64,000 nt of DNA. Origin: Odiellus spinosus (taxonomy: Eukaryota; Arthropoda; Arachnida; Opiliones; Phalangiidae). The position numbers were made by a program, and so were the translations under genes. Of the stretch, positions 1 through 9,921 are shown one piece after another. The stretch's first letter is position 1. Every line of letters starts with the position of its first letter. Below the pieces are notes generated by a model. It worked only from the letters and a program-made list of their open reading frames with translations. It did no database searches and was not told the DNA's origin. Location: contig OY987230.1 in NCBI GenBank assembly GCA_963920705.1, positions 1,116,001-1,180,000 on the forward strand, read 5' to 3'.

Positions 1-3
1 TGG

Positions 4-131
4 TTTTGTCTAAATTGCAAAATTGTGACAAATATAAAATTGGTTCAAATTAAGCAAAAACGCTTAAAAATCCAAGATTATTGGATTCAAATGGACACAA
101 AACTTTTGAATTTTAAGCGATTTAGACAAAA
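4..131 (+). repeat. Core module (reference copy, plus orientation)
   Basis: This is the asymmetric part of the unit. It is bounded by TTTTGTCTAAATTGC at 4-18 and GCGATTTAGACAAAA at 117-131, inverted repeats matching at 14 of 15 bases. Inside are two small dyads: AAGC...GCTT around the A tract at about 52-64, and CCAAGATTATTGG at 72-84. The next core starts at 387 and others follow throughout, in either orientation. Two length-neutral haplotypes alternate near the left end, GCAAAATTGTGAC and GCCAAAACGTGAC. The right part ends either TTTTGAATTTTAAGC or TTTTGATTTTTAAGC. Inverted terminal repeats would fit descent from a small non-autonomous DNA transposon, but no target-site duplication is visible, so this is only a possibility. 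Confidence 0.9.
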
Positions 132-147
132 TTAAGACCACTCGAAA

Positions 148-163
148 GACCAAATTTTGGTCT
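148..163. repeat. Short dyad GACCAAATTTTGGTC in arm a (reference copy)
   Basis: A near-perfect 15-bp palindrome (one central base unpaired) lies in arm a, next to the CTCGAAA motif. It recurs in most arm-a copies in either reading direction. Variants seen elsewhere are GAGCAAATATTGGTC, GACCAATATTTGCTC and, at about 9,927 and 12,606, GAGCAATACTTGCTC, where both half-sites have changed together. Half-sites changing in pairs could reflect conversion between arms, or selection on a dimeric protein's site; the sequence cannot distinguish these. No known binding factor is recognised. Confidence 0.7.
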
Positions 164-186
164 ATCTAAAAAACAAGAGTTTTGGA

Positions 187-333
187 AAATCCGTTGAAAA
201 ACATGGAAAATATGGACAATTCAAAAAACATCTAATATCAAAAAGCGAATTTTGAAAATCTGAAATTTGACTATTTTGATATTCTATGATTTCTTGAATT
301 GGCCATATTTTTATTGTTTTTCAACGGATTTTT
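187..333. repeat. Inner palindrome with invertible centre (reference copy)
   Basis: The best-conserved part of the hairpin pairs AAAATCCGTTGAAAAAC (from 187) with GTTTTTCAACGGATTTT (316-332), and AATATCAAAA (234-243) with TTTTGATATT (274-283), leaving a loop of about 30 bp (244-273). The two arm versions are ACATGGAAAATATGGACAAT with AAAAAACATCTAATATC, and ACAAGAAAAATATGGCCAAT with AAGAAATCATAGAATATC. In this copy the first version lies on the left. In other copies, for example from about 575 or 4,794, the second lies on the left, so the centre is inverted while the flanks are not. Mixed copies also occur (2,118-2,230 and 4,417-4,540), where both outer arms are the CAAG type around a CATCTAATATC-first centre. 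Confidence 0.9.
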
Positions 334-2298
334 GAAAACTCTTATTATTTAGACTGTCCATTAATTGCTCTTTCGAATGACTTTGGTTTTGTCTAAATTG
401 CAAAATTGTGACAAATATAAAATTGGTTAAAATTAAGCAAAAACGCTTAAAAATCCAAGATTATTGGATTCAAATGGACACAAAACTTTTGAATTTTAAG
501 CGATTTAGACAAAATTAAGACCACTCGAAAGACCAAATTTTGGTCTATCTAAAAAACAATAGTTTTGGAAAATCCGTTGAAAAACAAGAAAAATATGGCC
601 AATTCAAGAAATCATACAATATCAAAATAGTCAAATTTCAGATTTTAAAAATTCGCTTTTTGATATCAGATGTTTTTTGAATTGTCCATATTTTCCATGT
701 TTTTCAACGGATTTTCCAAAACTCTTGTTTTTTAGATAGACCAATATTTGCTCTTTCGAGTGGTCTTAATTTTGTCTAAATCGCTTAAAATTCAAAAGTT
801 TTGTGTCCATTTGAATCCAATAATCTTGGATTTTTAAGCGTTTTTGCTTAATTTTAACCAATTTTATATTTGTCACAATTTTGCAATTTAGACAAAACCA
901 AAGTCATTCGAAAGAGCAATTAATGGACAGTTTAAATAATAAGAGTTTTCAAAAATCCGTTGAAAAACAAGAAAAATATGGTAAATTCAAGAAATCATAG
1001 AATATCAAAATAGTCAAATTTCAGATTTTCAAAATTCGCTTTTTGATATTAGATGTTTTTTGAATTGTCCATATTTTCCATGTTTTTCAACGGATTTTTG
1101 AAAACTCTTATTATTTAAACTGTCCACTAATTGCTCTTTCGAATGACTTTGGTTTTGTCTAAATTGCAAAATTGTGACAAATATAAAATTGGTTAAAATA
1201 AAGCAAAAACGCTTAAAAATCCAAGATTATTGGATTCAAATGGACACAAAACTTTTGATTTTTAAGCGATTTAGACAAAATTAAGACCACTCGAAAGACC
1301 AAATTTTGGTCTATCTAAAAAACAAGAGTTTTGGAAAATCCGTTGAAAAACATGGAAAATATGGACAATTCAAAAAACATCTAATATCAAAAAGCGAATT
1401 TTGAAAATCTGAAATTTGATTATTTTGATATTCTATGATTTCTTGAATTGGCCACATTTTTCTTGTTTTTCAACGGATTTTTGAAAACTCTTATTATTTA
1501 GACTGTCCATTAATTGCTCTTTCGAATGACTTTGGTTTTGTCTAAATTGCAAAATTGTGACAAATATAAAATTGGTTAAAATTAAGCAAAAACGCTTAAA
1601 AATCCAAGATTATTGGATTCAAACGGACACAAAACTTTAGATTTTTAAGCGATTTAGACAAAATTAAGACCACTCGAAAGACCAAATTTTGGTCTATCTA
1701 AAAAACAATAGTTTTGGAAAATCCGTTGAAAAACAAGAAAAATATGGCCAATTCTAGAAATCATACAATATCAAAATAGTCAAATTTCAGATTTTAAAAA
1801 TTCGCTTTTTGATATTAGATGTTTTTTGAATTGTGCATATTTTCCATGTTTTTCAACGGATTTTCCAAAACTCTTGATTTTCAGATAGACCAATATTTGG
1901 TCTTTCGAGTGGTCTTAATTTTGTCTAAATCGCTTAAAAATCAAAAGTTTTGTGTCCATTTGAATCCAATAATCTTGGATTTTTAAGCGTTTTTGCTTAA
2001 TTTTAACCAATTTTATATTTGTCACAATTTTGCAATTTAGACAAAAACAAAGTCATTCGAAAGAGCAATTAATGGACAGTCTTAATAATAAGAGTTTTCA
2101 AAAATCCGTTGAAAAACAAGAAAAATATGGCCAATTCAAAAAACATATAATATCAAAAAGCGAATTTTGAAAATCTGAAATTTGACTATTTTGATATTCT
2201 ATGATTTCTTGAATTGTCCTCATTTTTCTTGTTTTTCAACGGATTTTTGAAAACTCTTATTATTTAGACTGTCCATTAATTGCTCTTTCGAATGACTT

Positions 2299-4490
2299 TG
2301 GTTTTGTCTAAATTGCAAAATTGTGACAAATATAAAATTGGTTCAAATTAAGCAAAAACGCTTAAAAATCCAAGATTATTGGATTCAAATGGACACAAAA
2401 CTTTTGAATTTTAAGCGATTTAGACAAAATTAAGACCACTCGAAAGACCAAATTTTGGTCTATCTAAAAAACAAGAGTTTTGGAAAATCCGTTGAAAAAC
2501 ATGGAAAATATGGACAATTCAAAAAACATCTAATATCAAAAAGCGAATTTTGAAAATCTGAAATTTGACTATTTTGATATTCTATGATTTCTTGAATTGG
2601 CCATATTTTTATTGTTTTTCAACGGATTTTTGAAAACTCTTATTATTTAGACTGTCCATTAATTGCTCTTTCGAATGACTTTGGTTTTGTCTAAATTGCA
2701 AAATTGTGACAAATATAAAATTGGTTAAAATTAAGCAAAAACGCTTAAAAATCCAAGATTATTGGATTCAAATGGACACAAAACTTTTGAATTTTAAGCG
2801 ATTTAGACAAAATTAAGACCACTCGAAAGACCAAATTTTGGTCTATCTAAAAAACAATAGTTTTGGAAAATCCGTTGAAAAACAAGAAAAATATGGCCAA
2901 TTCAAGAAATCATACAATATCAAAATAGTCAAATTTCAGATTTTAAAAATTCGCTTTTTGATATTAGATGTTTTTTGAATTGTCCATATTTTCCATGTTT
3001 TTCAACGGATTTTCCAAAACTCTTGTTTTTTAGATAGACCAATATTTGCTCTTTCGAGTGGTCTTAATTTTGTCTAAATCGCTTAAAATTCAAAAGTTTT
3101 GTGTCCATTTGAATCCAATAATCTTGGATTTTTAAGCGTTTTTGCTTAATTTTAACCAATTTTATATTTGTCACAATTTTGCAATTTAGACAAAACCAAA
3201 GTCATTCGAAAGAGCAATTAATGGACAGTTTAAATAATAAGAGATTTCAAAAATCCGTTGAAAAACAAGAAAAATATGGTAAATTCAAGAAATCATAGAA
3301 TATCAAAATAGTCAAATTTCAGATTTTCAAAATTCGCTTTTTGATATTAGATGTTTTTTGAATTGTCCATATTTTCCATGTTTTTCAACGGATTTTTGAA
3401 AACTCTTATTATTTAAACTGTCCACTAATTGCTCTTTCGAATGACTTTGGTTTTGTCTAAATTGCAAAATTGTGACAAATATAAAATTGGTTAAAATAAA
3501 GCAAAAACGTTTAAAAATCCAAGATTATTGGATTCAAATGGACACAAAACTTTTGATTTTTAAGCGATTTAGACAAAATTAAGACCACTCGAAAGACCAA
3601 ATTTTGGTCTATCTAAAAAACAAGAGTTTTGGAAAATCCGTTGAAAAACATGGAAAATATGGACAATTCAAAAAACATCTAATATCAAAAAGCGAATTTT
3701 GAAAATCTGAAATTTGATTATTTTGATATTCTATGATTTCTTGAATTGGCCATATTTTTCTTGTTTTTCAACGGATTTTTGAAAACTCTTATTATTTAGA
3801 CTGTCCATTAATTGCTCTTTCGAATGACTTTGGTTTTGTCTAAATTGCAAAATTGTGACAAATATAAAATTGGTTAAAATTAAGCAAAAACACTTAAAAA
3901 TCCAAGATTATTGGATTCAAATGGACACAAAACTTTTGAATTTTAAGCGATTTAGACAAAATTAAGACCACTCGAAAGACCAAATTTTGGTCTATCTAAA
4001 AAACAATAGTTTTGGAAAATCCGTTGAAAAACAAGAAAAATATGGCCAATTCAAGAAATCATAGAATATCAAAATAGTCAAATTTCAGATTTTCAAAATT
4101 CGCTTTTTGATATTAGATGTTTTTTGAATTGTCCATATTTTCCATGTTTTTCAACGGATTTTCCAAAACTCTTGTTTTTTAGATAGACCAAAATTAGGTC
4201 TTTCGAGTGGTCTTAATTTTGTCTAAATCGCTTAAAAATCAAAAGTTTTGTGTCCATTTGAATCCAATAATCTTGGATTTTTAAGCGTTTTTGCTTAATT
4301 TTAACCAATTTTATATTTGTCACAATTTTGCAATTTAGACAAAACCAAAGTCATTCGAAAGAGCAATTAATGGACAGTTTAAATAATAAGAGTTTTCAAA
4401 AATCCGTTGAAAAACAAGAAAAATATGGCCAATTCAAAAAACTTCTAATATCAAAAAGCGAATTTTGAAAATCTGAAATTTGACTATTTT
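2299..4490. repeat. Higher-order repeat H6, copy 2
   Basis: Tandem copy of the preceding six-unit block, same orientation order and same rare variants (TTTTTATTGTTTTTC near 2,604, GGTAAATTC near 3,277). The match to copy 1 is lost near 4,490. There the last hairpin ends in arm a (GGATTTTCCAAAACTATTG) instead of the arm b seen at the matching place in copy 1 (about 2,240), so the right boundary lies inside a palindrome. Confidence 0.83.
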
Positions 4491-5500
4491 GATATTGTAT
4501 GATTTCTTGAATTGGCCATATTTTTCTTGTTTTTCAACGGATTTTCCAAAACTATTGTTTTTTAGATAGACCAAAATTTGGTCTTTCGAGTGGTCTTAAT
4601 TTTGTCTAAATCGCTTAAAATTCAAAAGTTTTGTGTCCATTTGAATCCAATAATCTTGGATTTTTAAGCGTTTTTGCTTAATTTTAACCAATTTTATATT
4701 TGTCACGTTTTGGCAATTTAGACAAAACCAAAGTCATTCGAAAGAGCAATTAATGGACAGTCTAAATAATAAGAGTTTTCAAAAATCCGTTGAAAAACAA
4801 GAAAAATATGGCCAATTCAAGAAATCATAGAATATCAAAATAGTCAAATTTCAGATTTTCAAAATTCGCTTTTTGATATTAGATGTTTTTTGAATTGTCC
4901 ATATTTTCCATGTTTTTCAACGGATTTTCCAAAACTCTTGTTTTTTAGATAGACCAAAATTTGGTCTTTCGAGTGGTCTTAATTTTGTCTAAATCGCTTA
5001 AAAATCAAAAGTTTTGTGTCCATTTGAATCCAATAATCTTGGATTTTTAAGCGTTTTTGCTTAATTTTAACCAATTTTATATTTGTCACAATTTTGCAAT
5101 TTAGACAAAACAAAGTCATTCGAAAGAGCAATTAATGGACAGTTTAAATAATAAGAGTTTTCAAAAATCCGTTAAAAAACATGGAAAATATGGACAATTC
5201 AAAAAACATCTAATATCAAAAAGCGAATTTTGAAAATCTGAAATTTGACTATTTTGATATTCTATGATTTCTTGAATTGGCCATATTTTTCTTGTTTTTC
5301 AACGGATTTTCCAAAACTCTTGTTTTTTAGATAGACCAATATTTGCTCTTTCGAGTGGTCTTAATTTTGTCTAAATCGCTTAAAATTCAAAAGTTTTGTG
5401 TCCATTTGAATCCAATAATCTTGGATTTTTAAGCGTTTTTGCTTAATTTTAACCAATTTTATATTTGTCACAATTTTGCAATTTAGACAAAACCAAAGTC
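4374..5500 (-). repeat. Minus-oriented units related to the four-unit repeat
   Basis: The core order here is -, -(CACGTTTTGG type), -, -, the same order as the two tandem blocks at about 6,870-9,921. The marker CCGTTAAAAAACATGG (normally CCGTTGAAAAACATGG) near 5,171 is shared with about 7,851 and 9,383. It is probably an older copy of that block, separated from the others by the plus-oriented cassette at about 5,500-5,935. Confidence 0.6.
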
Positions 5501-5935
5501 ATTCGAAAGAGCAATTAATGGACAGTCTAAATAATAAGAGTTTTCAAAAATCCGTTGAAAAACAAGAAAAATGTGGACAATTCAAGAAATCATAGAATAT
5601 CAAAATAGTCAAATTTCAGATTTTCAAAATTCGCTTTTTGATATTAGATGTTTTTTGAATTGGCCATATTTTTCTTGTTTTTCAACGGATTTTTGAAAAC
5701 TCTTATTATTAAGACTGTCCATTAATTGCTCTTTCGAATGACTTTGTTTTTGTCTAAATTGCAAAATTGTGACAAATATAAAATTGGTTAAAATTAAGCA
5801 AAAACGCTTAAAAATCCAAGATTATTGGATTCAAATGGACACAAAACTTTTGATTTTTAAGCGATTTAGACAAAATTAAGACCACTCGAAAGAGCAAATA
5901 TTGGTCTATCTGAAAATCAAGAGTTTTGGAAAATC
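5500..5935 (+). repeat. Inverted-unit cassette, copy 1 of 5
   Basis: A single plus core lies among minus cores. It is marked by a linked set of variants: AAAAATGTGGACAATTC (about 5,567), TTATTAAGACTGTCC (about 5,706), ACTTTGTTTTTGTC and then GAGCAAATATTGGTC followed by TCTGAAAATCAAGAG (about 5,893-5,925). The same set recurs near 10,160-10,520, 12,840-13,200, 17,428-17,790 and 37,712-38,070. The inversion therefore happened once and was spread by copying, rather than arising anew at each place. Confidence 0.8.
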
Positions 5936-6869
5936 CGTTGAAAAACAAGAAAAATATGGCCAATTCAAGAAATCATAGAATATCAAAATAGTCAAATTTC
6001 AGATTTTCAAAATTCGCTTTTTGATATTAGATGTTTTTTGAATTGTCCATATTTTCCATGTTTTTCAACGGATTTTCCAAAACTCTTGTTTTTTAGATAG
6101 ACCAAAATTAGGTCTTTCGAGTGGTCTTAATTTTGTCTAAATCGCTTAAAAATCAAAAGTTTTGTGTCCATTTGAATCCAATAATCTTGGATTTTTAAGC
6201 GTTTTTGCTTAATTTTAACCAATTTTATATTTGTCACAATTTTGCAATTTAGACAAAACCAAAGTCATTCGAAAGAGCAATTAATGGACAGTTTAAATAA
6301 TAAGAGTTTTCAAAAATCCGTTGAAAAACATGGAAAATATGGACAATTCAAAAAACATCTAATATCAAAAAGCGAATTTTGAAAATCTGAAATTTGACTA
6401 TTTTGATATTGTATGATTTCTTGAATTGGCCATATTTTTCTTGTTTTTCAACGGATTTTCCAAAACTATTGTTTTTTAGATAAACCAAAATTTGGTCTTT
6501 CGAGTGGTCTTAATTTTGTTTAAATCGCTTAAAATTCAAAAGTTTTGTGTCCATTTGAATCCAATAATCTTGGATTTTTAAGCGTTTTTGCTTAATTTTA
6601 ACCAATTTTATATTTGTCACAATTTTGCAATTTAGACAGAACCAAAGTCATTCGAAAGAGCAATTAATGGACAGTCTAAATAATAAGAGTTTTCAAAAAT
6701 CCGTTGAAAAACAAGAAAAATATGGCCAATTCAAGAAATCATAGAATATCAAAATAGTCAAATTTCAGATTTTCAAAATTCGCTTTTTGATTTTAGATGT
6801 TTTTTGAATTGTCCATATTTTCCATGTTTTTCAACGGATTTTCCAAAACTCTTGTTTTTTAGATAGACC

Positions 6870-9800
6870 AAAATTTGGTCTTTCGAGTGGTCTTAATTTT
6901 GTCTAAATCGCTTAAAATTCAAAAGTTTTGTGTCCATTTGAATCCAATAATCTTGGATTTTTAAGCGTTTTTGCTTAATTTTAACCAATTTTATATTTGT
7001 CACAATTTTGCAATTTAGACAAAACCAATGTCATTCGAAAGAGCAATTAATGGACAGTCTAAATAATAAGAGTTTTCAAAAATCCGTTGAAAAACAAGAA
7101 AAATATGGCCAATTCAAGAAATCATAGAATATCAAAATAGTCAAATTTCAGATTTTCAAAATTCGCTTTTTGATATTAGATGTTTTTTGAATTGTCCATA
7201 TTTTCCATGTTTTTCAACGGATTTTCCAAAACTCTTGTTTTTTAGATAGACCAAAATTTGGTCTTTCGAGTGGTGTTAATTTTGTCTAAATCGCTTAAAA
7301 TTCAAAATTTTTGTGTCCATTTGAATCCAATAATCTTGGATTTTTAAGCGTTTTTGCTTAATTTTAACCAATTTTATATTTGTCACGTTTTGGCAATTTA
7401 GACAAAACCAAAGTCATTCGAAAGAGCAATTAATGGACAGTCTAAATAATAAGAGTTTTCAAAAATCCGTTGAAAAACAAGAAAAATATGGCCAATTCAA
7501 GAAATCATAGAATATCAAAATAGTCAAATTTCAGATTTTCAAAATTCGCTTTTTGATATTAGATGTTTTTTGAATTGTCCATATTTTCCATGTTTTTCAA
7601 CGGATTTTCCAAAACTCTTGTTTTTTAGATAGACCAAAATTTGGTCTTTCGAGTGGTCTTAATTTTGTCTAAATCGCTTAAAAATCAAAAGTTTTGTGTC
7701 CATTTGAATCCAATAATCTTGGATTTTTAAGCGTTTTTGCTTAATTTTAACCAATTTTATATTTGTCACAATTTTGCAATTTAGACAAAACAAAGTCATT
7801 CGAAAGAGCAATTAATGGACAGTTTAAATAATAAGAGATTTCAAAAATCCGTTAAAAAACATGGAAAATATGGACAATTCAAAAAACATCTAATATCAAA
7901 AAGCGAATTTTGAAAATCTGAAATTTGAATATTTTGATATTCTATGATTTCTTGAATTGGCCATATTTTTCTTGTTTTTCAACGGATTTTCCAAAACTAT
8001 TGTTTTTTAGATAGACCAAAATTTGGTCTTTCGAGTGGTCTTAATTTTGTTTAAATCGCTTAAAATTCAAAAGTTTTGTGTCCATTTGAATCCAATAATC
8101 TTGGATTTTTAAGCGTTTTTGCTTAATTTTAACCAATTTTATATTTGTCACAATTTTGCAATTTAGACAAAACCAAAGTCATTCGAAAGAGCAATTAATG
8201 GACAGTCTAAATAATAAGAGTTTTCAAAAATCCGTTGAAAAACAAGAAAAATATGGCCAATTCAAGAAATCATAGAATATCAAAATAGTCAAATTTCAGA
8301 TTTTCAAAATTCGCTTTTTGATATTAGATGTTTTTTGAATTGTCCATATTTTCCATGTTTTTCAACGGATTTTCCAAAACTCTTGTTTTTTAGATAGACC
8401 AAAATTTGGTCTTTCGAGTGGTCTTAATTTTGTCTAAATCGCTTAAAATTCAAAAGTTTTGTGTCCATTTGAATCCAATAATCTTGGATTTTTAAGCGTT
8501 TTTGCTTAATTTTAACCAATTTTATATTTGTCACAATTTTGCAATTTAGACAAAACCAAAGTCATTCGAAAGAGCAATTAATGGACAGTCTAAATAATAA
8601 GAGTTTTCAAAAATCCGTTGAAAAACAAGAAAAATATGGCCAATTCAAGAAATCATAGAATATCAAAATAGTCAAATTTCAGATTTTCAAAATTCGCTTT
8701 TTTATATTAGATGTTTTTTGAATTGTCCATATTTTCCATGTTTTTCAACGGATTTTCCAAAACTCTTGTTTTTTAGATAGACCAAAATTTGGTCTTTCGA
8801 GTGGTCTTAATTTTGTCTAAATCGCTTAAAATTCAAAAGTTTTGTGTCCATTTGAATCCAATAATCTTGGATTTTTAAGCGTTTTTGCTTAATTTTAACC
8901 AATTTTATATTTGTCACGTTTTGGCAATTTAGACAAAACCAAAGTCATTCGAAAGAGCAATTAATGGACAGTCTAAATAATAAGAGTTTTCAAAAATCCG
9001 TTGAAAAACAAGAAAAATATGGCCAATTCAAGAAATCATAGAATATCAAAATAGTCAAATTTCAGATTTTCAAAATTCGCTTTTTGATATTAGATGTTTT
9101 TTGAATTGTCCATATTTTCCATGTTTTTCAACGGATTTTCCAAAACTCTTGTTTTTTAGATAGACCAAAATTTGGTCTTTCGAGTGGTCTTAATTTTGTC
9201 TAAATCGCTTAAAAATCAAAAGTTTTGTGTCCATTTGAATCCAATAATCTTGGATTTTTAAGCGTTTTTGCTTAATTTTAACCAATTTTATATTTGTCAC
9301 AATTTTGCAATTTAGACAAAACAAAGTCATTCGAAAGAGCAATTAATGGACAGTTTAAATAATAAGAGTTTTCAAAAATCCGTTAAAAAACATGGAAAAT
9401 ATGGACAATTCAAAAAACATCTAATATCAAAAAGCGAATTTTGAAAATCTGAAATTTGAATATTTTGATATTCTAAGATTTCTTGAATTGGCCATATTTT
9501 TCTTGTTTTTCAACGGATTTTCCAAAACTATTGTTTTTTAGATAGACCAAAATTTGGTCTTTCGAGTGGTCTTAATTTTGTCTAAATCGCTTAAAATTCA
9601 AAAGTTTTGTGTCCATTTGAATCCAATAATCTTGGATTTTTAAGCGTTTTTGCTTAATTTTAACCAATTTTATATTTGTCACAATTTTGCAATTTAGACA
9701 AAACCAAAGTCATTCGAAAGAGCAATTAATGGAGAGTCTAAATAATAAGAGTTTTCAAAAATCCGTTGAAAAACAAGAAAAATATGGCCAATTCAAGAAA

Positions 9801-9921
9801 TCATAGAATATCAAAATAGTCAAATTTCAGATTTTCAAAATTCGCTTTTTGATATTAGATGTTTTTTGAATTGTCCATATTTTCCATGTTTTTCAACGGA
9901 TTTTCCAAAACTCTTGTTTTT
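6870..9921 (-). repeat. Higher-order repeat H4, two four-unit copies (~1,531 bp)
   Basis: Two blocks with core order -, -(CACGTTTTGG), -, -, the first about 6,870-8,400 and the second about 8,401-9,921. The CACGTTTTGG cores at 7,384 and 8,915 are 1,531 bp apart. CCGTTAAAAAACATGG (7,851 and 9,383) and the variant AATTTGAATATTTTG (about 7,922 and 9,453) also recur at that offset. Four full units would be 1,532 bp. Confidence 0.8.

Larger units (their letters stand above)
134..383. repeat. Hairpin module (reference copy): imperfect palindrome of ~250 bp
   Basis: The module between cores is an imperfect palindrome. Its left arm (from 134, arm a) runs GACCACTCGAAAGACC, then AACAAGAGTTTTGG, then AAAATCCGTTGAAAAAC. 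The right arm read on the minus strand from 383 (arm b) runs AGTCATTCGAAAGAGC, then AATAAGAGTTTT, then AAAAATCCGTTGAAAAAC. The two are clearly homologous along their length, with greater divergence in the outer half. Because the arms are so alike, four junction types occur in the window (a/b, a/a, b/b, b/a), fixed by the orientation of the flanking cores. On one strand the module could form a long stem; on duplex DNA it could extrude a cruciform. Neither is shown by the sequence. Confidence 0.92.
1..2298. repeat. Higher-order repeat H6, copy 1 (six units)
   Basis: Six units with core orientations + + - + + -. Positions match the next block at an offset of exactly 2,298 bp, which is 6 x 383. 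Rare variants shared with copy 2 include TTTTTATTGTTTTTC near 306, the GGTTCAAATTAAGC core near 42, GGTAAATTC near 979 and AAAATAAAGC near 1,195. The fifth unit differs from its partner in copy 2, which suggests a later local conversion. The left end coincides with the window edge, so the block may continue upstream. Confidence 0.85.

Noticed and set aside
134-200. CENP-B box or other named centromere protein site
   Set aside because: No stretch resembles the TTCG...A..CGGG pattern of the CENP-B box. CTCGAAAGACC and the GACC...GGTC dyad are conserved but match no motif I can name with confidence.
316-345. Bacterial-type intrinsic terminators or promoters from the many T runs and dyads
   Set aside because: These features are part of every unit, are not next to any gene, and the sequence is eukaryotic satellite, so such calls would be meaningless.
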